Positions 1 to 9,962 of a stretch of 64,000 bases of DNA are shown here, one piece after another. The translations under genes and the position numbers were made by a program. Origin of the DNA: Terriglobia bacterium (GTDB lineage Bacteria > Acidobacteriota > Terriglobia > Acidiferrales > UBA7541); the NCBI GenBank assembly GCA_023512135.1, contig JAIMAG010000006.1:1-64000 (forward strand), written 5' to 3'. Every line of letters begins with the position of its first letter. Positions within the stretch are counted from its first letter, which is position 1. Under the pieces are notes generated by a model. The model was not told the origin of the DNA. It saw only the letters and a program-made list of their open reading frames with translations, and did no database searches.

Positions 1-1997
1 GCCGCCGGCGGGTCCCAGCGCTCGCTCTGGAACAGCACGTCGTCGTTGGTGCCGGCGATCGGATTGGTCACTGAAGCCGTGTTGCCGGTGTTGAACCGCT
101 GGTCGGCGCTCCACTGCCGCCCCTGCGTGTCCGTGTACGATGGTCCGCCCGCATTGATGCGATAAATTGCTTCGACAAGCGGCAGATGGACTCGTTTGGT
201 ATCGGTGAGGCCCGAGCTATCCCGTGCAGTGAGGATGATTTCGTAGCTATACGTGCCCGGTCCGTGGGATTCCGCAGTAAAGCTGCCACTGGAACCGGTG
301 AGGCTGAGCACGGGATGGACATGTTCGTTGTGGTGCAGCAGCACCTGCCAACTCAAAGCGGAAGAAGGCAAAGTACCCTCGTCCGGGTCAGTGGCCGAGC
401 CGGAGAAGGTGACGATGGTACCGGGGAAGACAACTGTGTTATCGGCGGGTACAGTGATCGTTGCCGTGGGTGGCAGACTGCCGACAGTGACGGTGAGAGA
501 TGCCCGGCTCACCACGCCCTCGCTGTCGGTCACCGTAAGCACAACCGGGAACTGACGCACGGTGCTACTGATGTAGATATGGGTCGGGTTGGGCTCCGTC
601 GAGGTTGTGCCATCCCCGAAGTCCCAGTGGTAGCTGAGGGTACCTCCGCTGGGGTTCAGGGTGCCGGCACTGGAGAAATTGACCGTGAGTGGCGAGTAGC
701 CAAATTGCGGCGTAGCCGTTGCCCTGGCCACAGGGCCGTTGAAGCGAATTCTCCGCACTGCGCCCGAGAGAATGTCCACATAGTAGAGCATTCCATCCGG
801 GCCCAGTTCCATGTGGACGATGCCACCCACTCCGGTGGCAAATTCGGCCACGCTGACCAGATTCCCTGCAGCGTCGAGCACGATGCGGCGAATCCACTGA
901 TTGGTGAAGTCAGCGATAAACAGGTTGCGCTGGTAGGGGCTCGGGTAGGCAGTGGCTGTGTAAACGGGGCCGACGATAATTGTGGCGCCTTCTGCGTGCG
1001 AATAGGTGTAGAACGGGTTGGTGACGGCAGAGGCGGGCAGATTCCGGCACTGGGCGAAGGCCGATTGATATTGGGGTTGCTGGCTATTGCCCTCGTAACA
1101 GGGCCAACCGAAGTTCACCCCCCTGCCCGTGTTCACTTCTTCCCAGCTATTCCAGCCCACATCGCCGTAGTACGCCCGACCCGTGGCCAGGTCCACAAAG
1201 AACCGATACGGATTGCGCAGCCCATAGGCGTACACCTTGGAGCGGATGGAGTTTGTGCCGTCATAGAACGGGTTGTCGGAGGGTGCGGTACCATCCGGTC
1301 GGATGCGCAGAATTTTTCCAGCATAACTGTTCAGATCCTGCGCACGCAGGGCCAGCGCGTCCACGACATTGAAGTCCGCACCATCACCATTGCTGAGGAG
1401 CAGGGTGCCGTCGGCCAGGAAGCGGATCATCCCCACGGTATGGGAGATGGCATCGGCCGGAATGCAGTCGGACCCGGCAGGATGACTGCTACAAGGGGGC
1501 GTGGTTATCGAGCCGAGCAGGACCACCTCACTGGAGGGAAGCGCGACATCCGGGTTGGCCGGATCAGCCGTCACCCGAATCAACTGAGCCGTTTTCGCAC
1601 CGTTGTTAGGCGTACTGCCGTCTTCGTAGGTGTAGAAGAGATAGGCGTATCCGTTGGTGGCGAAATCGGGGTCCAGGGCGAAACCCAAAAGACCGCGGTC
1701 ATGGAAATTGTTGACCTTCGAGCTGATGTCGATAAACGGCTGACCGAGTAGAGCACCGTCCTTGTAGATGCGGACGATGCCGTTCTTCTGCCAGATGAAC
1801 ATGCGGCCATCCGGCGCGAAGGTGACCCCGACAGGAGTGAAGGCAGGCAGCGTAACTACGGTTTCTGCTCCGAAGCGGGGGTCAGCAAATGTCTGGCCCT
1901 GTGCCGGGGAGGAAAGCAAGCCTGCCCCCAGCAGAAAAAGCAACACAAAGAACAAACTGCGCGGTTGGCCGTCATGCCTGCCGCTACCGAAGTACAC
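1..1997 (-). CDS. Secreted PQQ-type sugar dehydrogenase with PKD and malectin-like modules (3' end beyond window)
   Basis: The frame stays open to the left edge, so the C-terminus is missing. I start it at a GTG at 1997 because a GAGGGGGG Shine-Dalgarno lies about 6 nt upstream and a signal peptide follows (hydrophobic FFVLLFLLGAGLL, then SSPAQGQ). Next comes a glucose/sorbosone dehydrogenase-type beta-propeller: FAPDGRMFIWQKNG near the start, GLLGFALDPDF, and the family hallmark GDVGWNSWEEVN...FGWPCYEG. After the propeller (about 1 to 700) lies a PKD domain with YHWDFGDGT, an Ig-like stretch, and the start of a malectin-like module (YRINAGGPSYTDTQG). Such proteins oxidise sugars or bind glycans outside the cytoplasm; the actual substrate is unknown. 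PQQ dependence is inferred from the family only. Confidence 0.85.
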   Translation of the reverse strand, partial: MYFGSGRHDGQPRSLFFVLLFLLGAGLLSSPAQGQTFADPRFGAETVVTLPAFTPVGVTFAPDGRMFIWQKNGIVRIYKDGALLGQPFIDISSKVNNFHDRGLLGFALDPDFATNGYAYLFYTYEDGSTPNNGAKTAQLIRVTADPANPDVALPSSEVVLLGSITTPPCSSHPAGSDCIPADAISHTVGMIRFLADGTLLLSNGDGADFNVVDALALRAQDLNSYAGKILRIRPDGTAPSDNPFYDGTNSIRSKVYAYGLRNPYRFFVDLATGRAYYGDVGWNSWEEVNTGRGVNFGWPCYEGNSQQPQYQSAFAQCRNLPASAVTNPFYTYSHAEGATIIVGPVYTATAYPSPYQRNLFIADFTNQWIRRIVLDAAGNLVSVAEFATGVGGIVHMELGPDGMLYYVDILSGAVRRIRFNGPVARATATPQFGYSPLTVNFSSAGTLNPSGGTLSYHWDFGDGTTSTEPNPTHIYISSTVRQFPVVLTVTDSEGVVSRASLTVTVGSLPPTATITVPADNTVVFPGTIVTFSGSATDPDEGTLPSSALSWQVLLHHNEHVHPVLSLTGSSGSFTAESHGPGTYSYEIILTARDSSGLTDTKRVHLPLVEAIYRINAGGPSYTDTQGRQWSADQRFNTGNTASVTNPIAGTNDDVLFQSERWDPPA

Positions 1998-2805
1998 CTC
2001 TAACCCCCCTCGTCTATTGTCTGAATGTCTACCCGGAAAACAGGAGATGATCCGACCCCTGGAGACAAAGTTATCCCATCCTTCCGAAACGCCGGTCACT
2101 GTCCATGCAAATTGGAAGCCAAAGAAAAACGGCGAAAAAACACTTAACTCTCTCATTTTCAGAAAATTGGTTTCGTGAATGAGAAAGAGATGTTCCCTTT
2201 TAACTGCAAAAGAATTCACTATGCATGAGCATTGCGCATCCCATGCCTCCGACGGGTAGACAGGCAGAAGGATTCAGCATTGTGGACTGCATGTTGGGAA
2301 ATCACAGAATAAAACTCTCCCTGTGGAAAATTTCTGGGGAACCGCAGGGGGAGACTGAGCGAGCCGTTCGGAACTGCCGGTGTCCGTTTCACTGACCTGG
2401 CGCCAAGGAGTTCCAGAAGGAGGCATTCCTCTTGTTGGAATCGGCAACGTTCCATGACCGTTGGTCCGAAAGAGTCATTTGCCTTTCTGACCGTTCGTGC
2501 CATCGACCGAACGTGTACCGGCGAGTGAAGTGGAGTACAGCCGTGTGACGGTGTGGACGCGAAGAAAGGCACAGGGCAGAAAGTCTGCGGCAGCAGGCGC
2601 TTATGAATGTGGTTCGGCGTCAGTCATGCAGAGTTGCGCGCGCTCCGGAAAGGCTGATTCCGCCCCTGCGCTAGTCTCGGAGGCCCTGGCCACCGCCCAA
2701 GGCACTAACTATGGTGGAGCCAGCCAAAGTGAGAAACGCTGCGCAGATTCGATGCTGCGTGGCATTACCGAAGCTTTCTAACAGAACCAGAGGTGATCGA
2801 ACGCC
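1998..2805. other. Gene-free stretch with an AT-rich section
   Basis: I see no convincing gene here. The part from about 2090 to 2330 is clearly AT-richer than the surroundings, with A and T runs, and contains a weak inverted repeat CTCATT...AATGAG around 2152-2186. It probably holds the promoter of the leftward sugar dehydrogenase gene. The rest (2330-2805) has open frames with no recognisable protein features. Confidence 0.5.
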
Positions 2806-3288
2806 TCATTGCTTGTAGCCAATCTTTCGCAGGAATTCTTTGCGTTGGAGGACTTCGGCCTCGGTTTCCACGCCTTTTGGTGCGCTGCCATCCACAACGC
2901 CCAGTACCCCGCGCCCCTGAGCAGTGCAGGCGACAATCACCTCGACGGGATTGGCCGTGGCGCAGTGAATCGTGCACACTTCGAAGCAATCCTTGATCCG
3001 TCCCAAGACGTTGATGGGAAAGGCCTGCCGGATCAGCACCACAAAGGTGTGGCCGGCACCGATGGCCTGTGCGTTGTTGATGGCGGCCTGGCGGAGTTCA
3101 TCGTCGTTGGCTTCCACGCGCACCAGGCAGGGCCCGGAGGCTTCGTTGAAGGCAATCGCAAAGCGGATGCCCGGCACGCTGTTCACGAGCGCTTCGTAGA
3201 GATCTTCGACCGTCTTGATAAAGTGCGCTTGCCCGAGAATCAGATTGGCCCCCTCGGGGATCTGCATGCGGACGGTTTCCAGTTCCAT
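2806..3288 (-). CDS. Adenosine-specific kinase family protein
   Basis: A 160-residue protein of the adenosine-specific kinase family (COG1839/PF04008), a small soluble fold known mostly from archaea and thermophilic bacteria. The conserved start IPEGANLILGQAHFIKTVEDLYEAL is followed by GIRFAIAFNEASGPCLVR, AIGAGHTFVV, FPINVLGRIK and GVLGVVDG, spread over the full family length. The internal ATG at 3288 is preferred over 3303 because AGGGA sits 7 nt before it and family members begin close to this point. It is a single gene with no obvious partner. The kinase activity is taken from the family name and is not evident from a classical ATP motif. Confidence 0.85.
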   Translation of the reverse strand: MELETVRMQIPEGANLILGQAHFIKTVEDLYEALVNSVPGIRFAIAFNEASGPCLVRVEANDDELRQAAINNAQAIGAGHTFVVLIRQAFPINVLGRIKDCFEVCTIHCATANPVEVIVACTAQGRGVLGVVDGSAPKGVETEAEVLQRKEFLRKIGYKQ

Positions 3289-3494
3289 GGGCTGTTCCCT
3301 CATCGGAGAAATCGGCTCGAAATCTCCACCGGCGCTGCAGGCACTCGGAACATCCGGCGGATCTTTCTTTCCCGAGCTATTATTCGCGCACGGAGCCGGA
3401 CAGGCAACCCCGGGCGTGCAGCAGCAAAATGCTAGAATGAGGGCAGCAGGACAGCGGTGCGCGAGATGTCGCGCAGGGAGGGGCGGGCTACAGA

Positions 3495-3764
3495 ATGCTG
3501 GTCAGGACTATTCAGCATGCGAAACGGCTCATCAAGATTGTCTTCGGGTTCACGTTGCTGCTGGTCGGCATGGTGATGTGGTTTACGCCGGGTCCGGGCT
3601 GGGCAGCCATTGCGGGCGGATTGGCGTTGCTGGCGGCGGAGTTCGTCTGGGCCCGACGCCTGCTGAACCGCATCAAGAGCGGCGCGGGCCGCGTGCGCGA
3701 TGTCGTGTGGACGTCGGGCACAGCCAAGGGAGAAAATTCTCCACCTGCGTCGGGCTCCTCCTGA
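3495..3764 (+). CDS. PGPGW-family small membrane protein
   Basis: An 89-residue protein with two hydrophobic segments (about residues 13-30 and 36-50) joined by the turn FTPGPGWAAIAGG, which defines the PGPGW putative transmembrane family. A basic stretch (RRLLNRIKSGAGR) and a polar, serine-rich tail follow. A likely extended -10 element TGCTAGAAT ends at 3439, giving a leader of about 50 nt. The function of the family is unknown. Confidence 0.8.
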   Translation: MLVRTIQHAKRLIKIVFGFTLLLVGMVMWFTPGPGWAAIAGGLALLAAEFVWARRLLNRIKSGAGRVRDVVWTSGTAKGENSPPASGSS

Positions 3765-3941
3765 AACGCCGAGAAACGAGCCAGCTATTCGAGAGCAGGC
3801 TCGAGGAAACGTCCCCGGCGCCGACCAACTTTCCGGAAATTCGACGGCTTTTGAATCGGCGGACACGCAGGTGCGCAACATCGTTCGAACAAACACGCCG
3901 AACCGAGATTCATCTAGAGCCGAGAGCCGCGGAGGTGCTCC

Positions 3942-4730
3942 ATGAAAAGATGGCAGGACCGCTGGGCCATCGTCACCGGGGCGAGCGCGGGGATTGGCCG
4001 CGAGCTGGCCAGACTGTTGGCGGCAGACGGCGTGCATCTGGTGCTGGTGGCGCGGCGCGCAGAACGTTTGCAGGCGCTGGCCGCGCAGTTGCGCGAGCAA
4101 CACCGCATTCAGACAGAAGTGTTCCCCGCAGACCTGAGCGAAGTTTCAGCCCGGGACGGGCTGCACGCCTTCACGCGTGAGCGAGGCATTGCGGTTGAGC
4201 TGCTCATCAACAACGCCGGCTTCGGGGCTTACGGCGAGTTCTGGCGGATTCCGCTGGCACGGCAACTGGAGATGATTCAGGTGAACATCGCCGCCGTCGT
4301 GCACCTAACGCACCTGTTTCTGCCGCAAATGATCGAACGGCGCCGGGGGGACATTCTGGTGGTGGCCTCGGTGGCGGCGTTTCAGGCGGTACCTTACATC
4401 AGCACCTATGCGGCGACGAAAGCGTTCGACCTGCTGTTTGCCGAGGGACTGGCGGAGGAGGTACGCCGCTACGGCATCCGCGTCTGTGCGCTCTGCCCGG
4501 GCTCGACGCACACGGAATTCCGCGAGGTGGCGGGGCAGCCCGAGCGAACGTTTCGCGTGGCGGAAGACGCACGCACGGTCGCGCGCGTGGGTCTGGCAGC
4601 GCTGGCGGCAGGCCGGACATGCGTCATCTCTGGCGCTCACAACCGGCTGACCACGTTTGCCGAACGCTTCGTGCCGCGCCGGCTGATCACGCGGATGGCC
4701 GCGCGGCTGTTTGCGCCGCCACAACCCTGA
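3942..4730 (+). CDS. Short-chain dehydrogenase/reductase (COG0300 type)
   Basis: A 262-residue classical SDR. It has the nucleotide-binding TGASAGIG near residue 13, a basic pair after beta-2 (ARRAERL) suggesting NADP(H), the NNAGFGAYG motif, a serine in VVASVAAF, and the catalytic YAATKA motif. The C-terminal extension (FAERFVPRRLITRMAARLF) is typical of the COG0300 subgroup, which includes enzymes acting on lipids or ketones. It stands alone between the PGPGW gene and the convergent acs gene, so context gives no substrate. Confidence 0.85.
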   Translation: MKRWQDRWAIVTGASAGIGRELARLLAADGVHLVLVARRAERLQALAAQLREQHRIQTEVFPADLSEVSARDGLHAFTRERGIAVELLINNAGFGAYGEFWRIPLARQLEMIQVNIAAVVHLTHLFLPQMIERRRGDILVVASVAAFQAVPYISTYAATKAFDLLFAEGLAEEVRRYGIRVCALCPGSTHTEFREVAGQPERTFRVAEDARTVARVGLAALAAGRTCVISGAHNRLTTFAERFVPRRLITRMAARLFAPPQP

Positions 4731-4776
4731 GCCCTGCTGCTAGCCGCGCGGTTGTCCATCCTGCAGACGTGCGGCC

Positions 4777-6726
4777 TTATTCCTCTTCGCCTTTCTGCTG
4801 GGCCAGCCGCTCGATCACTGACAGGTCTTCGAGCGTGGTGGTATCACCAGAGATGGCCCCCTTCTGGGCCAGTTCGCGCAGCAGCCGGCGCATGATTTTG
4901 CCACTGCGGGTTTTCGGCAATCCCTGGGCGAAACGGATTTCAGCGGGACGGGCGATGGCGCCGATCATTTCGGCGACGTGGTCGCTGAGCTTCTTCCGCA
5001 GGTCGCTGTCCGGGTCGATGCCCGCGCGGAGTGTGACGAAGGCGACGATGGCTTCCCCTTTGATTTCGTCCGGACGTGCGACGACGGCGGATTCGGCCAC
5101 CGCCGGATGGCTGACCAGCGCACTTTCGATCTCCATCGTGGAGAGACGGTGGCCGGCGACTTTGATCACGTCGTCGACGCGGCCGAGCACCCAGAAGTAG
5201 CCGTCTTCGTCGCGCTGGGCGGCATCGCCGGTGAAGTAGGCGCCCGGGATGCGTCCCCAGTAATCGCGGCGGTAGCGCTCGTCATCGCCAAAAATGGTGC
5301 GGAGCATCGAGGGCCAGGGACGCCGAAGAATCAGATAGCCTGTTTCGCCGGGGCGGGTGGGTTTGCCCTCCAGGGTCACGACCTCGGCAACAATACCGGG
5401 CAGCGGCAGTGTGGCCGAGCCGGGTTTGGCCGGGGTGGCACCGGGCAGCGGCGAAATCAGAATCGAGCCAGTTTCGGTCTGCCACCAGGTATCCACGACC
5501 GGGCAGCGTCCTTTGCCCACCACGCGGTGGTACCATTTCCAGGCTTCGGGATTGATCGGCTCGCCGACCGTTCCCAGCAGGCGCAGGCTGGACAGATTGT
5601 GTTTGCTCACCCACTCATCGCCCCAGGCCATGAACGAACGGATACCGGTGGCCGAGCCGTAGTAGATGGTGACTCTGTAGCGTTCGACGATTTCCCAGGT
5701 GCGGTCGCGCTGCGGGTGGTCGGGAGCGCCTTCGTACATGACCACGGTGGCGGCGTTCGACATCGGGCCGTACACCACATAGCTGTGGCCGGTGACCCAG
5801 CCGATGTCGGCCGCGCACCAGTAGATATCGTTCTCGCGGAGATCGAACACCAGGCGCGTGCTCCAGGCGCACTGCGTCAGATAGCCACCGGAGGTGTGCA
5901 GCACTCCTTTCGGTTTACCGGTGGTGCCGCTGGTGTAGAGGATGAACAGCGGTTGTTCGGCGTCCATCGGCTCGGCCGGACAGTGCGGCGAAGCCTGCGA
6001 AAGCAGCTCGTGCCACCACAGGTCGCGGCCCGGCTGCCAGGGGACTGGCTTGCCGGTGCGACGCACGACCACGCACCTTTCGACTGTCGGGCATTTGGCC
6101 AATGCAGCGTCTGCGGCCTCTTTGAGAGCAATCACTTTGCCGCGGCGGTAGCCACCATCCGCGGTCACCAACAGCCGGGCGCCAGCATCGGCGATGCGGT
6201 CGGCCAGCGCCGGGGCACTGAATCCGCCAAAGACCACTGAATGCACTGCGCCGATGCGCGCGCTGGCCAGCATGGCCACCGGCAATTCCGGAACCAGCGG
6301 CATGTAGATGGCTACCTTGTCGCCGCGGCCGATGCCGAGCGATTTCAGCACGTTCGCGAAACGGCAGACCTGCTCGTGCAGCTCCCGATAGGTGAGCCGG
6401 CGCTGACTGCCGTCTTCCCCCTCCCAGTAGAGAGCCACCTTCTCGCCCTTGTCGGCCAGATGCCGATCCAGGCAGTTGTGGGCGACGTTCAGCTTGCCGT
6501 CGGAAAACCAGCGGGCAAACGGAGGGTTCCACTCCAGCACCCGCGTGGGAAACACGGCCCAGTCGAGCAACCGAGCCTGCTCTGCCCAGTAGCTTTCCGG
6601 GTCGTCCACGGCACGCTGATAGAGTCTGCGGTATTCGTCGAGCGATTTCACGCGCGCCTGCCGGCTGAATTCCGCCGGCGGTGGAATCGGACGCTCGGCC
6701 AAAACCTTGGGGTCAAATTCCGCCAT
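4777..6726 (-). CDS. acs: Acetyl-CoA synthetase
   Basis: A 649-residue AMP-forming acetyl-CoA synthetase of normal length. Visible motifs are the P-loop-like [22 protein letters not shown], the WWQTETG adenylation motif, and the C-terminal [11 protein letters not shown] whose lysine is the usual regulatory acetylation site. The N-terminal ACS domain (SYWAEQA...[11 protein letters not shown]) is intact. The start at 6726 (MAEFDPK) has GGAGG 5 nt upstream; an upstream extension in the same frame lacks family similarity. The enzyme activates acetate to acetyl-CoA in the cytoplasm. It is transcribed away from a small cupin gene. Confidence 0.96.
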   Translation of the reverse strand: MAEFDPKVLAERPIPPPAEFSRQARVKSLDEYRRLYQRAVDDPESYWAEQARLLDWAVFPTRVLEWNPPFARWFSDGKLNVAHNCLDRHLADKGEKVALYWEGEDGSQRRLTYRELHEQVCRFANVLKSLGIGRGDKVAIYMPLVPELPVAMLASARIGAVHSVVFGGFSAPALADRIADAGARLLVTADGGYRRGKVIALKEAADAALAKCPTVERCVVVRRTGKPVPWQPGRDLWWHELLSQASPHCPAEPMDAEQPLFILYTSGTTGKPKGVLHTSGGYLTQCAWSTRLVFDLRENDIYWCAADIGWVTGHSYVVYGPMSNAATVVMYEGAPDHPQRDRTWEIVERYRVTIYYGSATGIRSFMAWGDEWVSKHNLSSLRLLGTVGEPINPEAWKWYHRVVGKGRCPVVDTWWQTETGSILISPLPGATPAKPGSATLPLPGIVAEVVTLEGKPTRPGETGYLILRRPWPSMLRTIFGDDERYRRDYWGRIPGAYFTGDAAQRDEDGYFWVLGRVDDVIKVAGHRLSTMEIESALVSHPAVAESAVVARPDEIKGEAIVAFVTLRAGIDPDSDLRKKLSDHVAEMIGAIARPAEIRFAQGLPKTRSGKIMRRLLRELAQKGAISGDTTTLEDLSVIERLAQQKGEEE

Positions 6727-6916
6727 GCTGCCTCCACACGATGCGGCCCGCGGCCAGCATCCGGTTTTTGCTGTCCATCCCCCACAGATGCCCACAGAGG
6801 GCCTGCCCCCGAAACGAAAAACCTCCGGCAACCTGTGGGTGAAGCTTGCATTGTTGTGCCCCAGGCCCGCCCTAGTCAACCGGGTTGTGCATGTTCTGCA
6901 GAGAGGATTCCCCTGC

Positions 6917-6922
6917 TAAAAT
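6917..6922 (+). promoter_or_regulatory. Extended -10 element placed for a leaderless transcript
   Basis: TAAAAT preceded by TGC (extended -10), with exactly 6 nt between its last base and the ATG of the cupin gene at 6929. That spacing puts transcription initiation at or next to the start codon. No good -35 is visible. The same geometry occurs upstream of 37124. Confidence 0.45.
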
Positions 6923-6928
6923 GCAGCT

Positions 6929-7201
6929 ATGGCCGTTGACCTGCAGGCTCTGCACGAACAACTACGCCGCGAAGGTTTCGCGCACACTTATGTGTGGCAG
7001 GACGGCCCGCACGCCTACTACCCCGAACACACGCACCCGACCGAAACGGCTCACATCATTCTCGAAGGGGAGATGACCCTGACGCAGGGCGGGCAGACGC
7101 GCACCTACCGTGCCGGCGAGCGCGTGGATGTGCCGGCAGGTGCGTTGCATTCGGCACGTATGGGCCCGCAAGGGTGCCGCTACCTGATCGGGGAGCGCTG
7201 A
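6929..7201 (+). CDS. Small cupin-domain protein
   Basis: A 90-residue single-domain cupin. Motif 1 contains HTHPTETAHIILEGEMTL with three histidines and a glutamate as candidate metal ligands. Motif 2 is VDVPAGALHSARMGP. There is no signal peptide. Its -10 box is so close that the mRNA may be leaderless. It is divergent from acs and convergent with glcF. The ligand or reaction cannot be told from sequence. Confidence 0.8.
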   Translation: MAVDLQALHEQLRREGFAHTYVWQDGPHAYYPEHTHPTETAHIILEGEMTLTQGGQTRTYRAGERVDVPAGALHSARMGPQGCRYLIGER

Positions 7202-7263
7202 GGGGACCTCAGCAGAGCCGCGCGACCTCAAACACTTCCCTGCCCTCGCTCTGCTGGGCCCAG

Positions 7264-8595
7264 CTAGCCTTCCGGCAGGGCGCGGTCAAGCAGTTCCACC
7301 ACGTGCAGCACTTCGACCGGGCGACCCGAGGAGCCGCGGGCGTCTGCTGCGAACAGATCCACTCCGGCACGAAGCTGCAACATACAGCCCGGGTTCGCCG
7401 TCAGCACCGCATCGGCACCGGTCTCGCGCACGCACTCCATCTTTTCGCGCAAGATGGCCAGGGCAGCTTCGGTCTGCGTCAGGTTGTAGATTCCCGCCGA
7501 ACCACAGCAGGAATCGGCCAAACGCATCTCGACCAGTTCGACCCCGGGCACCGCGCGAATCAGCTCCCGCGGGGCCTTGCCGATGCGCTGACCGTGCAAC
7601 AGATGGCAGGCATCCTGGTAAGTGACCCGCAACCGGACTTCCCGCAGCGGCGCCGAAACGCCGAGCTCGGCCAGGAATTCCGTGACATCGCGAACCCGGG
7701 CAGCAAAGGCTTCGGCCCGGGCACGCTCGGCCGGCGGGAACAGATGCGCGTACTCCTTCAGAGTGGAGCCGCAGCCAGCGGCGTTGGTGACCACGGCGTC
7801 GAAGTCGTCTGCAGCAAACGCATCCAGATTTGCGGTGGCCAGCGTGCGGGCTACGTCACGCACGCCGGCGTGGACAGCCAGCGCACCGCAGCAGCGCTGG
7901 TTGGCCGGCACGACGACCTCGCAGCCGTTGGCCTGGAGCACGCGGATGGTCGCGCGGTTCAGCCGGGCAAACAAAACCTGCGCCACACAGCCGGCGAAAA
8001 AGGCGACCCGCGCCCGCCGCCGGCCACTCCGGGGCGGAAACGTGTGGCCCAGTTCGGCCAGGAAGAATTCATCGTCCACCGGCGGCAGCAGGCGTTCCCG
8101 TTCGGCCAGGCCGAACAGCCGCAGCAGGCCGCTTGCCCGGACAAGCCGCTGCAGGCCGGAATGCTGGTAGAAGCGCACCAGGCGCGCTGCCCGCGCAATG
8201 CGCTGCGGATGAGGCAACAGGGCGCGGAAGAACAGCCGCCGCCAGGCACGCTCGAGCCACGGCCGGCGATAGTGCTGCTCGATGCGGGCGCGGGCCGCTT
8301 CGACCAGCCGACCGTATTCGACGCCGGCCGGACAAGCTGTTTCGCACGCGCGGCAATCCAGGCAGCGGTCGATGTGCTGCACGAAGCGTTCGCCGAGCGG
8401 CAGTTGTCCCTGATCGACCAGCAGCATCTGCCGGATGCGTCCGCGCGGCGAATCCGCTTCCCGACCCCAGAGGCGATACGTGGGACAGTGATTCAGGCAG
8501 AGGCCGCAGTGAATGCAACGCGCGTAGTCCTCCCACTGCGGCCCTTCGTTGCCCGAGCAGCGTCCCTGTGCGCCGGGAGGTTCGGCCACTGGCAC
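7264..8595 (-). CDS. glcF: Glycolate oxidase iron-sulfur subunit GlcF
   Basis: A 443-residue protein with two 4Fe-4S motifs near the N-terminus (CIHCGLCLNHCP and CLDCRACETACP) and two CCG domains (NQRCCGALAVHAG and DSCCGSAGIYNL). This is the standard GlcF layout. It passes electrons from the flavin subunits GlcD/GlcE towards the membrane quinone pool during glycolate to glyoxylate oxidation. I choose the GTG at 8595, which overlaps the glcE stop codon (TAGTG) and implies translational coupling. A GTG at 8589 is possible, and the same frame runs further upstream inside glcE but without family similarity. Confidence 0.92.
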   Translation of the reverse strand: MPVAEPPGAQGRCSGNEGPQWEDYARCIHCGLCLNHCPTYRLWGREADSPRGRIRQMLLVDQGQLPLGERFVQHIDRCLDCRACETACPAGVEYGRLVEAARARIEQHYRRPWLERAWRRLFFRALLPHPQRIARAARLVRFYQHSGLQRLVRASGLLRLFGLAERERLLPPVDDEFFLAELGHTFPPRSGRRRARVAFFAGCVAQVLFARLNRATIRVLQANGCEVVVPANQRCCGALAVHAGVRDVARTLATANLDAFAADDFDAVVTNAAGCGSTLKEYAHLFPPAERARAEAFAARVRDVTEFLAELGVSAPLREVRLRVTYQDACHLLHGQRIGKAPRELIRAVPGVELVEMRLADSCCGSAGIYNLTQTEAALAILREKMECVRETGADAVLTANPGCMLQLRAGVDLFAADARGSSGRPVEVLHVVELLDRALPEG

Positions 8596-9962
8596 TAGAG
8601 CCCTCCGATGTGGCGGCCGGGACTGAGCACGTGGTCGGGGTCGAAGACCTGTTTGAGCCGGCGCATCAGCTCGAGGTCGTTCCGCCGGGCTGCAGAGCCC
8701 CAGACATGGACCATGCGCTTCAACTCCACAGGACAAGCTTCCACCACCGCGCTGCCGTATTCGGTGCCGGTTTGCAGCAGCTCCTCTGCGGCTGCGGCCA
8801 ACCGGGCAAGGGTTTCCTCGCCGGTTTCTTCCGGCAGCAGCAGAACATAGAGAATTCCCACACCGCGGAGCAGCAGCGCGCAGGGCAAACGGTGGCGCCC
8901 CGCGATGTTTTCTGCGTGCGCGGCGAGCGTGCCCAGTTCACCGGGCAGCATGTTGCACTTCACGAGGGTCGGGGCGGGCGAAGCTTCGCGGGCCAGCGAA
9001 GGAAATTCGCGCAGGCGAGTCCAGAGCGGGTTCATGGACTCGGCGTCCAGGCGGGCAAAGGCCGTCCGGCTCGCGCTGCGCGCCATGCGTTCGAGGTCGC
9101 GGGCGTGGCGTTCCACCACCGTCGACTCTCCGCCCGCCAGCACCCACACCGACCAGTGCCCGGGCGGAACCAGCGCTGCATCCGGGCCGAGCAGCCGCAC
9201 CAGCGCGGGCGAGGCCAGCTCGATCGCCGTCGGAGTGAGCGGCGACTGCGCCAGCGCGCGTCGCAGTGCCAGCGCTCCGCCCAGTTCGGCGAAGCTGATG
9301 ACAAACAGCGCCTGCGCCGGTGGCCGCGGGAAGGTTCGAAAATTCGCGACGGTGAAAATGGCCAGCGTGCCCAGCGAACCGATCAGCAGACGATGGAAAT
9401 CGTAGCCGGTGACGTTCTTCACCACCCGGCCACCACTCTTCGCACGACGGCCTTCGCCGGTGACGAATTCAGCGCCGAGCAGAAAATCGCGCGGGGCGCC
9501 GTAGAGTTGTCGCTGCGGCCCGGAGCTGCCGCTGGCGAGCATGCCGCCGATGGTCATCGCGTCGAAAAACGGCATCTCGAGCGGCAGCATCTGCCCGTGC
9601 CGGGCAAGCACGGCGTCGAGCGCGGCGACGCGCATGCCGGCTTCCACGCCCAGGGTCAGATCACCCGGGTCGTAGGCGATGATCCGGTTCAACCGCGAGC
9701 AGTCCACCGCGACGTCGTAGCGCGACGGCGGCATGCCGAGTCCGAGCCTGGTGCCGCCGCCGACGGGGACGAGCGCCAGTTTTTCGGCGCGGGCCAAGCG
9801 CACGACTTCGGCCACTTCCTCGGCGGAGCCTGGCTGCACTGCGGCCCGCGGCCATCGCCCATCCACAACGTAGCGGGATAGCCCCGTCGGGTCCGTCCAG
9901 AAATGTTCCGCGCCGACCAGATCGGCCAGACGCGTCAGCGCAGCAGTTCCCGGTGTGCTCAT
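8595..9962 (-). CDS. glcE: Glycolate oxidase FAD-binding subunit GlcE
   Basis: A 455-residue FAD-binding type 4 (PCMH/VAO) protein, the smaller flavin subunit of glycolate oxidase. FAD-binding features are LVPVGGGTRLGLG near residue 65, FFDAMTIGGMLASGSSGP and GGRVVKNVTGYDFHRL. The C-terminus ends in FDPDHVLSPGRHIGGL, the usual FAD-oxidase ending. The ATG at 9962 overlaps the glcD stop (ATGA), and the gene overlaps glcF at its 3' end, so the three subunits form a compact operon. Confidence 0.92.
   Translation of the reverse strand: MSTPGTAALTRLADLVGAEHFWTDPTGLSRYVVDGRWPRAAVQPGSAEEVAEVVRLARAEKLALVPVGGGTRLGLGMPPSRYDVAVDCSRLNRIIAYDPGDLTLGVEAGMRVAALDAVLARHGQMLPLEMPFFDAMTIGGMLASGSSGPQRQLYGAPRDFLLGAEFVTGEGRRAKSGGRVVKNVTGYDFHRLLIGSLGTLAIFTVANFRTFPRPPAQALFVISFAELGGALALRRALAQSPLTPTAIELASPALVRLLGPDAALVPPGHWSVWVLAGGESTVVERHARDLERMARSASRTAFARLDAESMNPLWTRLREFPSLAREASPAPTLVKCNMLPGELGTLAAHAENIAGRHRLPCALLLRGVGILYVLLLPEETGEETLARLAAAAEELLQTGTEYGSAVVEACPVELKRMVHVWGSAARRNDLELMRRLKQVFDPDHVLSPGRHIGGL

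Noticed and set aside
186-1751. A 521-codon plus-strand open frame at the left edge
   Set aside because: Antisense to the sugar dehydrogenase, whose propeller and PKD motifs are continuous over the same interval.
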